This document shows, piece by piece, positions 27,557 to 37,312 of a stretch of 64,000 nt of DNA. Position 1 is the stretch's first letter. Every line of letters starts with the position of its first letter. Made by a program: the position numbers and the translations under genes. Location: positions 87,565 to 151,564 of the forward strand of contig NZ_JAGHZZ010000007.1 in assembly GCF_017745095.1 (NCBI RefSeq), read 5' to 3'. This stretch comes from Sporocytophaga sp. Lineage in GTDB: Bacteria; Bacteroidota; Bacteroidia; Cytophagales; Cytophagaceae. The notes under the pieces are model-generated. The model did not search any database and was not told the origin of the DNA. It saw nothing but the letters and a program-made list of their open reading frames with translations.

Positions 27557-29050
27557 TTATTTATCCCACCATAAGCGAGGCACCTGATGATTAGAAGTTT
27601 TTGTTGGGATATTAGAATTTAATACTTCTTCATTCTGAGGATATGGTAGCCTTCTTGGAATCCCGCCACCTGGATTGGATGCATGATCTCCATCAGAAAG
27701 CAAATTCAATTGAGGATAACCTGTTCTTCTATAATCCACCCAAGGCTCAGGCTGAGAAAATAATGAAATATATTTTTGAGTAATGATCGTTTTAAGGTCT
27801 TTATCATAGTCTCCTGTCAGGACTGCCTTAGTATTGATATAAGCGGTTCTTTTAACCTCAGTTGCATTCGTATCTGCAGGATCTGAAACAATTTTATTAA
27901 ATGAAGCACGCACAGCATCCTGCAAAGCAAGCTGCGCCCCTCCATCAGCAAGTATAAGTCTTGCTTCTGCCTCTATAAGTTTATTTTCAACAAATGATGT
28001 AAAAATAACCTGAGAAGTTCTTGAGGCTACAAAAGATCCAGGAGTTGAAAAAGCGATAACACCTTGTGTAGGCAAACCTACATATTTTCCACCTGCAGGA
28101 TTTATTAAATAGGCTCTTCTTGGATCAATCAGCGATACCGTTTTATTTCCGGGATCTGTTGCTTCATTTCCATTCAGAAGGTTTACGATTGCCTTTCCTG
28201 CAACTATCCAGTTTGGTCTGTATGAGCCATATTGAAATATTGGATTTGAAGTTGTAGGAGCTGTAGTATAACTTACTGCCAAATCCCCTGCATTTGAACT
28301 GATTCCTTTTGATGCATATGATAATGCTTTAGTTGCAGCATCTGTTTTATCAACTTTGGATAAATGAAGTGCGTATCTAGCTTTTAAAGTCCATGCCGCT
28401 GCTATCCATTTGCTCACATCTCCTTTAAAAATAACATCATCGGAAGACGGGACAATTCCACCCAGGTTTGCTGTCTTGGGCTTACTAAGTTCCTGAATAG
28501 CGGAGTCAAGCTGAATCTGAATATTGGTATAAATATCCTGTTGCCTGTCATATTTTGGTAATGGGGAAGTATTAATCTGTAAGGCATCTGAATAAGGTAT
28601 ATCGCCGAACACATCGGTAGCAGTGCCTATTCCTACCACAAATAATATCCTTGAAATACCGGAATAATAAGGTAATCCTGAAGCTTTAGACTTATTAATA
28701 ATAATCTTCAGGTTATATAAAGTACCAGGATATAAAGCAGACCAATAATCATTGAAATAAGAATTGGCTACTGTATAGTTTTGTACTGTTGAAGCAAAGT
28801 CTATATTTCCAGCAAAATGTTGATTATAAATACTCACATATGGTCCCAGCTGAGAGCCTTGTGCAAAGGATAACGACAACTGAGCTCCTGGCAACAATGT
28901 ATTAACAGACGCATCAGAAGGCACATTAGGATTGATATTTGTTTCTTTAAGGTTGCATGAAAAAACCAGTAAAGATGCAGCTATTCCTATGGCGACAGAC
29001 TTGACAGGCTTAATAATCCTTAAAATATTTTTAGTGTTTATTGTTTCCAT
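27557..29050 (-). CDS. SusD/RagB-family nutrient-binding lipoprotein
   Basis: Outer-membrane lipoprotein that caps the SusC-type transporter and binds its substrate. Seen: N-terminal signal with a lipobox ending LLVFSC (Cys about residue 32), followed by NLKETNINPNVPSDASVNTLLPGAQL and many helical TPR-like segments; GIGTATDVFGDIPYSDAL is typical of the SusD-like group 2. The C-terminal end YPQNEEVLNSN resembles the usual SusD ending. Length 497 is normal. It follows the susC-like gene by 83 bases. The nature of the ligand is unknown; the neighbouring sulfatases suggest a sulfated compound. Confidence 0.93.
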   Translation of the reverse strand: METINTKNILRIIKPVKSVAIGIAASLLVFSCNLKETNINPNVPSDASVNTLLPGAQLSLSFAQGSQLGPYVSIYNQHFAGNIDFASTVQNYTVANSYFNDYWSALYPGTLYNLKIIINKSKASGLPYYSGISRILFVVGIGTATDVFGDIPYSDALQINTSPLPKYDRQQDIYTNIQIQLDSAIQELSKPKTANLGGIVPSSDDVIFKGDVSKWIAAAWTLKARYALHLSKVDKTDAATKALSYASKGISSNAGDLAVSYTTAPTTSNPIFQYGSYRPNWIVAGKAIVNLLNGNEATDPGNKTVSLIDPRRAYLINPAGGKYVGLPTQGVIAFSTPGSFVASRTSQVIFTSFVENKLIEAEARLILADGGAQLALQDAVRASFNKIVSDPADTNATEVKRTAYINTKAVLTGDYDKDLKTIITQKYISLFSQPEPWVDYRRTGYPQLNLLSDGDHASNPGGGIPRRLPYPQNEEVLNSNIPTKTSNHQVPRLWWDK

Positions 29051-29133
29051 TAACTTATTCTTTTTTGATTGTCTCTACTATCGGACTTCCCGGTATTACT
29101 CTTTACTGATCACCAGTAATCTGAACTAAATGA

Positions 29134-32100
29134 TTAGAATACAATATTGACTGCGGCTCCATAGCTATGTGTATTTGGAGGCGTCCAGAAATCCACACCT
29201 GGGTTTGAACCAACCTGACCTGCTCTAACCATCATATCAGGATCAGAACCGGAATAATTTGTTTTTAACAAGAAGTTTCTAGCAGATAGTGACAAAGTAG
29301 CCGCGCTTACTCCAAATCTTTTCAATGCTGTTGCAGGTAATCTGTAGCTAAGGCTGACATCCCTCAGTTTTATAAAATAAAGATCTTTCTCAACGAATAG
29401 GCTATTTGTCTGCAGCGTCGTAGAATATAAGGCTTGAGTTTTTACTACCTCTATGTCATTAGCTGATCCATTACTTGCCTTTACACCTTCGAATACCATC
29501 TTTTCTCCTCTTGATTCTGTTGAAGCATCGGTTCCGTTAAGCACCATTTGTGATCTTGCAAAGTTTAAAATATCAAAACCTACACGAGTATCAAGAAGGA
29601 ATGAAAGAGAGAAAGCTTTATAGGATAGGCTGTTTCTTAAGCTTGCATTAAATTTTGGATTAGGATTACCAATAGGACTTTGAGAACCACTTACGAATGG
29701 TTTTCCATAATTAGTGCTTTCAGGATTATCATCAATGATTATCTTGCCATCTGAATTTCTGATAAAGTCGGTCCCATAAATAATTCCGAAAGGCTGGCCA
29801 GCTACTGATGAGTTATTCAGACCGTTTGATATCTGTTCTACACCAGGTGCAAGCTTAACAACCTTGCTCACATTTTTATAGTAAATGAAATTTACATCCC
29901 ATGCAAAATCCTTAGTCTCTACTGGAGTTCCATCAAGAGACAATTCAATCCCTTTGTTTGTTACTACTCCGATATTTCTCACGACTGCAGTTGCTCCGCT
30001 CGAGTATGGCACTGTAGCCGGAATGATCTGGTCTTTGCTTTTGTTAGAATAATAAGTTGCATCAATACCTGCTCTGCCTTTGAAAAATCTCAATTCACCT
30101 CCAATTTCAAAAGATTGAATTTTCTCAGGTCTAAGATTCTGATTACCCTGAATTAAGGCACTTGACAAGGTTGTAGTTCCGTTAAAAGGTCCCTGATAAG
30201 TGGATTGCAAGAAGTTATTAGATAGGGTTGTATTGTTATAATAAGTTTGAAGTGAATATGGATCTGTGTCATTACCTACTACCGCATAAGTAGTTCTTAA
30301 CTTTCCAAAGGTGAAATAATCATTCTTGAGCTTAAGTGCATCTGAAAAAACAAAAGATGAACCTATTGAAGGATAGAAAAATGAGTTTTTACCAGCTGGC
30401 AGAGCAGAAGACCACTCATTTCTTCCTGTAAAATTTAGGAACAGCCAACGTTTATATCCTACAACAGCATTACCATAAAGAGCAACAAGCTTCTTTCTCA
30501 GTGTCACTTCATTTGAAGATATAATGGAAGCATTAGACAACATGTATTGGTCAGGTACAATCAACCCATCGCCTCTTGAAGTCAACTGATACCTCTCTGA
30601 ATTGTAATAGTTCTGACCGAGGTTTAGAGTAAGCTTTAGGTCTTCATTCAGATTTCTGTCCGCAGAAAGAAGTAAATCATGATTGTAGTTTTTTTGAGCA
30701 AAATTGATAACGTTTACCAATCCTTGCCCCACTCCTGCGCTTCCATTAGCAAAACCAGAGTTTCTATAATCTCTATAATAATCGATACCAGGTCTGAAAG
30801 TAGCTTTTAACCAAGGTAAAAAATTATAATCTAGCTGGGTATAGGCTATAAATCTGTTAACTTCGTCTTTTTGAGGGTTTCTTTTAAGTGTCCAGTAGGG
30901 ATTATCCCAGCCATTGCCCTGTGCAAAAGATCTGGATGCCCCCCACGGTTTGGTTGCAGTTGGTGCAAGCTGATACGCATCCTGATGTTCCCATGGTTTG
31001 TCATATCCATTAGTTATATCAAAGGTAACTGGAGTATTTGCAAGAGCTCGCAGATAAGATGTAGGATATCCCCCGCCGAGAGCTCTGTTATTAGATCCAT
31101 CATTAGCATAAGTAAGTCCCAATGCTACTTTGAATTTTTCAGTAAAATCATAGTCCCCATTGAATTTGGCTGAAGTTCTTTCAAAATCAGTAGTAGGGAT
31201 AATACCAGTTTGATAAAGTCTTCCAAGGGAAGCATAGTAAGAACCATTGTCTGATCTGCCCGCTATGTTAATATTGTAATCTTGAGTAATTCCTTTAACA
31301 AAAAAATTCTTCTCATTATCATATCTGTTCACAGCTACTCCGTTTGAATATGGAGAGCTTTTCCCTACAATAATTCCATTCTTATCATAGTCATAGGTTT
31401 GACCCGGTGCAGAAGCTACAGCGTAGGTAAGAGTATCCAACAATGCTCCCCAGCTGTTTTGATTGGCCAGACTATACTGTCCTGCAGATCCTTGAGAATA
31501 TTTTGTTTGGCGAGGTTGAATACGTCTATTTATTTCATCTATGGTTATGGAGGAACTTACACTCACCTGAAGTTTTTTATCCGTAAGATTTCTACCTTTT
31601 TTTGTATTAATAATAATTGCTCCGTTTGCAGCCCTGATACCATAGAGTGCAGCAGCTGCAGGGCCCTTCAGGACGGTGATATTTTCAATATCATTAGGAT
31701 TTACATCAATTGCCCTGTTTGAAGGCTGAGATAGAGAATAGCTATTCGTTATATTTCCAGCAAGATCTCCAACGCTATTATCAATGGGAACACCGTCGAG
31801 TATATACAAGGGGTTGTTATTGCCAAGAAGGGAGGCACTTCCCCTTATACGAATCTGTGATGCTCCACCGGGAGATCCGCCGCTATTAGTTACCTGCACA
31901 CCTGCAATCTTCCCACTCAAAGCTGTGGTAACATTAGGTTCACCGGACTTTAAAATCTTATCACCTTTAATCTCGGTAATAGTATTGGTTATTGACTTAC
32001 GTTCACTCTCAATTCCTACCGCTGTCACAACTACTTCAGACAACTGCTGTCTTGATTTTAAAGTAAAATTCAATTCAGCTTCTTCTTCATAAACTTCAAC

Positions 32101-32373
32101 TTCTTTGGGTGCGTATCCTGCATATTGAACCAACACAGTAAAGGGAAGCGGAACATTAGTCTTTAATTCATACTCTCCATTTTCATTTGTTGCTGTTCCC
32201 TCTTTTGTTCCTTTTATCTGAATGATAACTCCAATTAATGCCTCTTTAGTAGTTTCATCATTAATCCGTCCCTTCAGGACAGACTGAGCGAGAACAACAG
32301 AATGTATAGTTAACAGAGTAATCGTAGCTACCAATACTCTTATAGTTTTTTGATCTGTATATAATCTTCTCAT
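29134..32373 (-). CDS. SusC/RagA-family TonB-linked outer-membrane transporter
   Basis: Large TonB-dependent outer-membrane channel of 1079 residues. Seen: signal peptide ending VVLAQ; CarboxypepD_reg-like domain (about 30-110) with VLKGRINDETTKEALIG; a TonB-box-like stretch LSEVVVTAVGIE; the plug with ALSGKIAGVQVTN, SQIRIRGSASL and PLYILDGVPIDN (about 115-255), which is the SusC signature; then a 22-strand barrel to the C terminus. It pairs with the SusD-like lipoprotein downstream. There is no adjacent anti-sigma/ECF, HTCS or SusR-type regulator, so control is from elsewhere. It heads the sulfatase operon. Confidence 0.96.
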   Translation of the reverse strand: MRRLYTDQKTIRVLVATITLLTIHSVVLAQSVLKGRINDETTKEALIGVIIQIKGTKEGTATNENGEYELKTNVPLPFTVLVQYAGYAPKEVEVYEEEAELNFTLKSRQQLSEVVVTAVGIESERKSITNTITEIKGDKILKSGEPNVTTALSGKIAGVQVTNSGGSPGGASQIRIRGSASLLGNNNPLYILDGVPIDNSVGDLAGNITNSYSLSQPSNRAIDVNPNDIENITVLKGPAAAALYGIRAANGAIIINTKKGRNLTDKKLQVSVSSSITIDEINRRIQPRQTKYSQGSAGQYSLANQNSWGALLDTLTYAVASAPGQTYDYDKNGIIVGKSSPYSNGVAVNRYDNEKNFFVKGITQDYNINIAGRSDNGSYYASLGRLYQTGIIPTTDFERTSAKFNGDYDFTEKFKVALGLTYANDGSNNRALGGGYPTSYLRALANTPVTFDITNGYDKPWEHQDAYQLAPTATKPWGASRSFAQGNGWDNPYWTLKRNPQKDEVNRFIAYTQLDYNFLPWLKATFRPGIDYYRDYRNSGFANGSAGVGQGLVNVINFAQKNYNHDLLLSADRNLNEDLKLTLNLGQNYYNSERYQLTSRGDGLIVPDQYMLSNASIISSNEVTLRKKLVALYGNAVVGYKRWLFLNFTGRNEWSSALPAGKNSFFYPSIGSSFVFSDALKLKNDYFTFGKLRTTYAVVGNDTDPYSLQTYYNNTTLSNNFLQSTYQGPFNGTTTLSSALIQGNQNLRPEKIQSFEIGGELRFFKGRAGIDATYYSNKSKDQIIPATVPYSSGATAVVRNIGVVTNKGIELSLDGTPVETKDFAWDVNFIYYKNVSKVVKLAPGVEQISNGLNNSSVAGQPFGIIYGTDFIRNSDGKIIIDDNPESTNYGKPFVSGSQSPIGNPNPKFNASLRNSLSYKAFSLSFLLDTRVGFDILNFARSQMVLNGTDASTESRGEKMVFEGVKASNGSANDIEVVKTQALYSTTLQTNSLFVEKDLYFIKLRDVSLSYRLPATALKRFGVSAATLSLSARNFLLKTNYSGSDPDMMVRAGQVGSNPGVDFWTPPNTHSYGAAVNIVF

Positions 32374-32980
32374 ATCGTTTTATAAAATTCTATTAATAAT
32401 TAAGCATGAGTCAGACGCATGGACAAAGCTGCGCCATTACACAATATTCCTGTGTTTAAAGAGACACAATAAAGTCTACTAATTTGATAGGCAAATCTAA
32501 ATCAACTTTACAGTGATTTACAATTCAGTCTGTTGCAATAAATGACACGTTACCTATAGAAGAACAAATTGAAAGGGATGAAAAAATATGAATTCAATAA
32601 AAGTGATACTTGATAATCTTCAACAATATCAAGGACAACAAAGGTTAATTGAATTTACTATTCAACATTTATAGATATAGTAAAAGACTTTAATCCGGTC
32701 GGTTAAGCTACCACCAAAATAAACTCATTATTAAAAACTTACCTATTAGAAAATGTGATTATCAAAGATAAACTTTACTATTATTCATTTAAAAACCTAA
32801 TCAATGTTATCACATCAATCTAATATGAGTAGACAATTATATTTGATTTTATATTTTGCATAAAGCAAGATGTCCGATATTTTGGAAGAAGGATTTATCA
32901 TTAGAATGGAAAAAAGTATTCGCGATATTTAAACAATCATTAAGTGTAAAATAACTTTTTGAAAATATATCTCTGATTTA

Positions 32981-33010
32981 TTGCAGGTTTAAAAAACTTA
33001 TATAACTTTG
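32981..33010 (+). promoter_or_regulatory. Bacteroidota-type promoter of a small-RNA candidate
   Basis: TTG at 32981-32983, a 19-base spacer, then TAACTTTG at 33003-33010, an exact TAnnTTTG box. Both elements and the spacing agree with the sigma-A consensus (-33 TTTG/TTG, 19-21 bases, -7 TAnnTTTG). It points to transcription from about 33016. Confidence 0.6.
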
Positions 33011-33015
33011 CCATT

Positions 33016-33089
33016 CACCATAGCTGGTTGAACATAAAAACACCCCCAACGTTTTTTGACCTTCTCAGACGGAGAAGGTTTTTTTTTTT
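33016..33089 (+). ncRNA. Candidate small non-coding RNA, about 70 nt
   Basis: A short stretch bounded by a well-formed Bacteroidota promoter and a strong Rho-independent terminator. There is no reading frame with a start and reasonable length between them, so the product is probably an RNA. The 5' part is unstructured and contains CATAAAAACACCCCCAACG, with a C-rich single-stranded stretch that could pair with GGGGG-type target sites. The 3' part is the terminator hairpin. I do not recognise it as a known family (6S, tmRNA, SRP and RNase P are all larger). No expression evidence is possible from sequence. Confidence 0.5.
33060..33089 (+). terminator. Rho-independent terminator of the small-RNA candidate
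   Basis: Perfect 7-bp stem CCTTCTC (33060-33066) with GAGAAGG (33072-33078), loop AGACG, followed by 11 Ts. The strong T-run sets the direction as plus; no protein gene precedes it on this strand. Confidence 0.85.
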
Positions 33090-33340
33090 GAATATGCAAA
33101 TCAATACCCAAGCTAAGCTTAGTTAATATCTTTATCACTTCTACCATCTTGTCTTTATCTAATTTATCATTTCGCTACATTTCAACTTATAATTGCTTTG
33201 CTTAAGCTATTAACTCTACCAACATCAATACATTTATCCTCGACCTATATTCCATTCAATATTCTTCTCCAACTGTCCTGATCAAAATAACATTACAGTA
33301 CTTCATTTAAAGTTTTGAGTAATTTTTATTTCATATAAAC

Positions 33341-33370
33341 AAAAAAAAAGACCCGCCTTTCGGCAGGTCT
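33341..33370 (-). terminator. Rho-independent terminator of the cellulase gene
   Basis: Stem AGACCTGCC (on the minus strand) with GGCGGGTCT, GAAA loop, followed by a 9-base T-run (the As at 33341-33349). It starts 25 bases after the cellulase stop. Confidence 0.88.
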
Positions 33371-33394
33371 ATTTTGTATTAAGTTTAATACTTA

Positions 33395-36300
33395 TTACTG
33401 TTTTACAACAGACTTAATAAGGTTTCCAGACTCTGACTGGATATGTACAAAATACATTCCTTTGTTCAGATTAGACATTCCCACATTCAACGTATTCTCA
33501 TTAGCAGCTTCGAATACAACTCTTCCAAGCATATCAACAAGCTTCACTGATTTGTTACCGTCAACTTTAGTCATATCGATTACCAGGTTGTCAGTTGCAG
33601 GGTTTGGATAGATCTCAACCATACCGTTCAATGCTTTGCTAATAGAAGTGATAGCAACTACTTTAACATTAACATCAGAAGTTACAGCAGTACAAGGAGT
33701 ATTTCCGGCAACTGTATATCTGAATGTATAATCTCCTTTTATAGTAAGACCACTTGCAGTTACAGAAGCAGAGTTTGCAGAAGGGCTATAAGAAACATTT
33801 ACTCCTGATGGACCATTCAGAAGACTCCATGTTCCGGTAGCGGAACCTGTAGCTGAAAGATCAACTGTAGGTCCTTCAACAGCGGTCAGAGCTGATCCAG
33901 CATTTGCAGTTGATGGAGCAACGATAGTAACATTTACAAGAGTACGTGCACTTTCGCAACCCGGGTTAGTAGTAGAAACCTGGCTTACATAGTATGGTTT
34001 CACACCTACTGTTGCAGTTGAAGGAACTGGAGCCACGTCAGATGCTGTTCCACCTGTAGCATCTGTATACCACTGTAATTTATTTCCTGAAGCAGCAGCG
34101 CTAGCTGTAAGTGCAACAGCCTGAGCTCCCTGGCAATAAGAAACATTCTGAGCAGTTACAGCACCAGGAGTTGTACAAGTATTTTCAACTGTTACTACTA
34201 CGTCAGATACAGCAGCAGCACAACCACCTGTACCAGCTACAGTATATCTGAAAGTATATTCACCAACAGAAGTCAATGTTGAGGTTGTTACAGTTGCACT
34301 AGCAGCAGAAGGGCTGAAAGTTACAGTAGCACCAGTTGGGCCAGTTACAAGACTCCAAGTACCAACAGCAGAACCATCTCCTGTTAAAGTTGTAGCTGTT
34401 CCTAAGGCAACGGTTTTATTCGCACCTGCGTTAGATTCAGCAGCTGGATTTACTGTAACAGTAATGGCTTTACGAGGACCTTCACACACGTCAGTGCTTG
34501 GAGAAGCCTGGCTTACATAAAATTTGTAAACACCTGCAGAAGCAGTAGAAGGAATTGGAGCGTCGTCAGATGCAGTTCCACCTGTTTCAGAGGTATACCA
34601 TTTCAATTTCAGGCCTGCATTTCCAGTAGCAGATAAAGCAGTTGGAGCAGCATTTTGGCAATAAGTCTTATCAGAAGCTGTTGGAGCTATAGGAGTAGTA
34701 CAGATGTCTTTTCCAAGAGTTGGATCCCCTAGTTTCAAACCAGAGAAAATTATAGTCTGATCCGTGAAAGCTTTAGGAGCATACGTAGGAGCACCAACAT
34801 CGGCACTATTCACCGGAATAATAACAACCTCTACAACTTTGGTAAAGTCAAAATCAGTATTATTCAAGTTTATATCTTTTGGAAATGATGGAGAATTTGG
34901 ATTATTGATAGTGTAAGCATTTTTAAAATCAAAAGTAAATAATTTTGAATCTTTAGGTGCTAATGCTACATAATCCGGAGTTATATGATTTTTACTGAAA
35001 CCGATTTCATACTTGTACCAGTTTTCAGGTTTTGTTGCAGCTTCATTCGAAAAGTTTTTATTGATAGCTAATACAGTACCGTCAGCATCTTTCATTTGGA
35101 ACTTCAGATCAAATGAATTTGTATTAGTCGCAGGAGATGTAACTGTAACTGATAAAACAGCATTTTTAGATAAGTCCAAAGTATATTTTTTCTTTACCCC
35201 ACCTTCACAGTACTCTCCGAAGTTGAAACCTATTACGTTATATGCATTTGCTTCCTGAGAAAGAAGGTAGCTTAAGGTACCATCTCCTGCTCTTGTAGCT
35301 TCAGCTTTGAATGGAGTTGTCGTACTTCTGTCTTCAAACCAGTATATACCTGCAGCTGCTGCAGGAGAAGAGACAGAAACAGAACCGCAATTAGTCGCAT
35401 TTATACCTCCTGTCATTTCTGAAAATTGAGTTTTCGCCTCAAACTGGTCTGTAATACCGGTAGTAGCTACGTTAGAACTTCCAACAATACTGATTACATA
35501 AACTGGAGAAACTCCAATCTCATTTCCTGAAGCATCAAAAGATTTTGCAGTGATGTTATGACCACCAGCTGATAGTTTGTCAGTGGTATAGGTATATGGA
35601 CTAGTAGTAGAAGTACCTAGCACAGTTGTTCCATCATAGAATACAACTTTGGCAATTGAAAAACCGGTACTTACTGTAGTAGTAGCACTAATTGTTATCG
35701 ATTCACCCTGATCATACTGAGTCTTTCCTCCGGAAAATGAAAGTGTAACTGAACCTGTTGCTACATTTACATTACATTTTCCTTTAAGATATGCCTTTAC
35801 AAGTTTTCCAGACTCAGTCAATTGATTATCTGTCCAGCTAGTTGCACTTTGAGTTCCAGGAGTTAAAGCTGCTGATGTTTCTGATTTATTTCCGATAGAC
35901 CAATTACATGAGCTAAGTTTATTTGTTTCCAGGAAATTCCACCATACTTGTGATTCAGCAGCATCAAAATTACCGTTTCCTGATGCGTGACAGGTTCCAT
36001 ACTCGGTTACAAACAAAGCCACTCCTTTACTTAAAGCCTGAGTAGCTTTTTGCCTCAACCAATCTCTATGTGTATATGCATAATAGTGAAGAGTATAAGC
36101 AATGTTGGTTCCGGTTACCTGATCATTTGCGGCGATATCAACATCCTGAGAATAGTTTCCTGTTCCGCAGATAATGATGTTGTCATCAATAGCTCTGATC
36201 GCACTGATCACTGCATTATGATATGGTTTGATTGTTCCAGACCAGGATTGAGCAATTGGCTCATTGTATGGCTCATATAAGACGTTGGGAACATCCTTAT

Positions 36301-36763
36301 ATTTGGTTGCAACTTCTTTAAAAAAAGTTATTGCCTGACTTTGATAATTTTCAGCTTTATGAGTATGAAAATCTACAACAACATAAAGACCATATTTAAT
36401 ACAAGCATCAATTACAGCATATACCTTTGCCTTTTCTCCGTTTGGATTACTGATATAGTTATCATTTCCAGTTTCAACGGACATTGCAGCTCTAACTACA
36501 TCAACACACCAATTATCTCTTAAGTTTTTAATTGTAGTTTCGTTATAGAACCCTGAACCTTCCGGATAACCGCTCCAGAATAGTGACATACCACGAAGTA
36601 CTACCGGGTTACCATTACTATCGGAAACCTTTCCGTTAAAGATTTTAAGTTGTTTATACTTATCTACCGGAGACCCCGCCGGGGCTTGGGCATTTGCAAC
36701 AAGGATGCTGCAAAAAAACATAGCAAAGGCTATGAGCTTTGTTTTGTACATGTTTATATTCAT
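33395..36763 (-). CDS. Secreted modular GH5 cellulase with T9SS sorting domain
   Basis: Secreted endoglucanase-type enzyme of 1,122 residues. Domains seen: signal peptide (1-25, ending VANAQ); glycoside hydrolase family 5 barrel (about 35-328) with VVLRGMSLFWSG, acid/base Glu168 in YEPYNEP and nucleophile Glu254 in FVTEYGT; a bacterial Ig-like domain (about 338-426). A beta-sandwich region follows (about 435-678) with the look of a carbohydrate-binding module, not assigned. Next come two tandem copies of a two-part unit: A1 (687-771), B1 (776-858), A2 (861-946), B2 (950-1033). The end is a type A T9SS tail (about 1045-1122) with EIYPNPATDNLVIDM and KGMYFVHIQS. It is expected outside the cell or on its surface, attacking cellulose or another beta-1,4-glucan. 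Confidence 0.95.
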   Translation of the reverse strand: MNINMYKTKLIAFAMFFCSILVANAQAPAGSPVDKYKQLKIFNGKVSDSNGNPVVLRGMSLFWSGYPEGSGFYNETTIKNLRDNWCVDVVRAAMSVETGNDNYISNPNGEKAKVYAVIDACIKYGLYVVVDFHTHKAENYQSQAITFFKEVATKYKDVPNVLYEPYNEPIAQSWSGTIKPYHNAVISAIRAIDDNIIICGTGNYSQDVDIAANDQVTGTNIAYTLHYYAYTHRDWLRQKATQALSKGVALFVTEYGTCHASGNGNFDAAESQVWWNFLETNKLSSCNWSIGNKSETSAALTPGTQSATSWTDNQLTESGKLVKAYLKGKCNVNVATGSVTLSFSGGKTQYDQGESITISATTTVSTGFSIAKVVFYDGTTVLGTSTTSPYTYTTDKLSAGGHNITAKSFDASGNEIGVSPVYVISIVGSSNVATTGITDQFEAKTQFSEMTGGINATNCGSVSVSSPAAAAGIYWFEDRSTTTPFKAEATRAGDGTLSYLLSQEANAYNVIGFNFGEYCEGGVKKKYTLDLSKNAVLSVTVTSPATNTNSFDLKFQMKDADGTVLAINKNFSNEAATKPENWYKYEIGFSKNHITPDYVALAPKDSKLFTFDFKNAYTINNPNSPSFPKDINLNNTDFDFTKVVEVVIIPVNSADVGAPTYAPKAFTDQTIIFSGLKLGDPTLGKDICTTPIAPTASDKTYCQNAAPTALSATGNAGLKLKWYTSETGGTASDDAPIPSTASAGVYKFYVSQASPSTDVCEGPRKAITVTVNPAAESNAGANKTVALGTATTLTGDGSAVGTWSLVTGPTGATVTFSPSAASATVTTSTLTSVGEYTFRYTVAGTGGCAAAVSDVVVTVENTCTTPGAVTAQNVSYCQGAQAVALTASAAASGNKLQWYTDATGGTASDVAPVPSTATVGVKPYYVSQVSTTNPGCESARTLVNVTIVAPSTANAGSALTAVEGPTVDLSATGSATGTWSLLNGPSGVNVSYSPSANSASVTASGLTIKGDYTFRYTVAGNTPCTAVTSDVNVKVVAITSISKALNGMVEIYPNPATDNLVIDMTKVDGNKSVKLVDMLGRVVFEAANENTLNVGMSNLNKGMYFVHIQSESGNLIKSVVKQ

Positions 36764-37312
36764 AAGATCTAATTTTCGAATTTACGAATGTAAGGATTTG
36801 ATGAATTAATTCAAAAAATAATCATTAAAGTGCAATCCTTAACTATAAACAGAAGAAATTGTTCGAGAACTTAAATTTTAAACTTTTAGCATCCAAAAAT
36901 TCATATAGTCATATAAAACAGGTAATTACAAAATAGATCTGTAGCCAAACCCTTATACTCCATCACTTTAAATAAAAAGTAAATTCTTTAAAAAATTCAA
37001 TTAAAAATCCAGATTAAAATATCCTCTTTAAAATTTAGTTCAATTATAATTTCACGAACAAATGAGTTATCGGTATAATTTCTTCCAAATTAATCCTTCA
37101 CATTTTTTTCAGAAATAACGTCTCCATTTATCAAACTAATAAGGCACCAATAGATTCCACTTTAAAATCGTCAAATTGTATAAAGCAATCCACTTTTTTG
37201 GTACTTACACTTTTCTCCATTTGCCCTGAGAAACTATATAAATCTTTTATCATTGCTTCATTAATTAAATCCCGGGGATAATTAATATAATATAGATCCT
37301 AAAGGATTAAGA
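36764..37312. other. Intergenic region upstream of the cellulase
   Basis: About 550 AT-rich bases. The cellulase promoter (separate entry) lies at its left edge. No reading frame, RNA gene or terminator is recognised in the remainder. Confidence 0.5.
36785..36815 (-). promoter_or_regulatory. Candidate promoter of the GH5 cellulase
   Basis: On the minus strand, TTTG at about 36815-36812, a 19-base spacer, then TACATTCG (36792-36785), one mismatch from TAnnTTTG. It ends 21 bases before the ATG, giving a short leader. Confidence 0.45.

Larger units (their letters stand above)
32374..33394. other. Large intergenic region between susC-like gene and cellulase
   Basis: About 1,020 bases without a convincing reading frame on either strand. 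The left part is presumably the leader and promoter region of the sulfatase operon; I see only one near match to TAnnTTTG there (CAGCTTTG on the minus strand). The right part carries the small-RNA unit at 32981-33089 and the cellulase terminator at 33341-33370. The rest is AT-rich without recognisable structure. Confidence 0.6.

Noticed and set aside
31399..31722. Plus-strand frames inside the susC-like gene (31399-31722 and 31784-32092)
   Set aside because: Fully inside a strongly conserved minus-strand coding sequence; antisense shadows.
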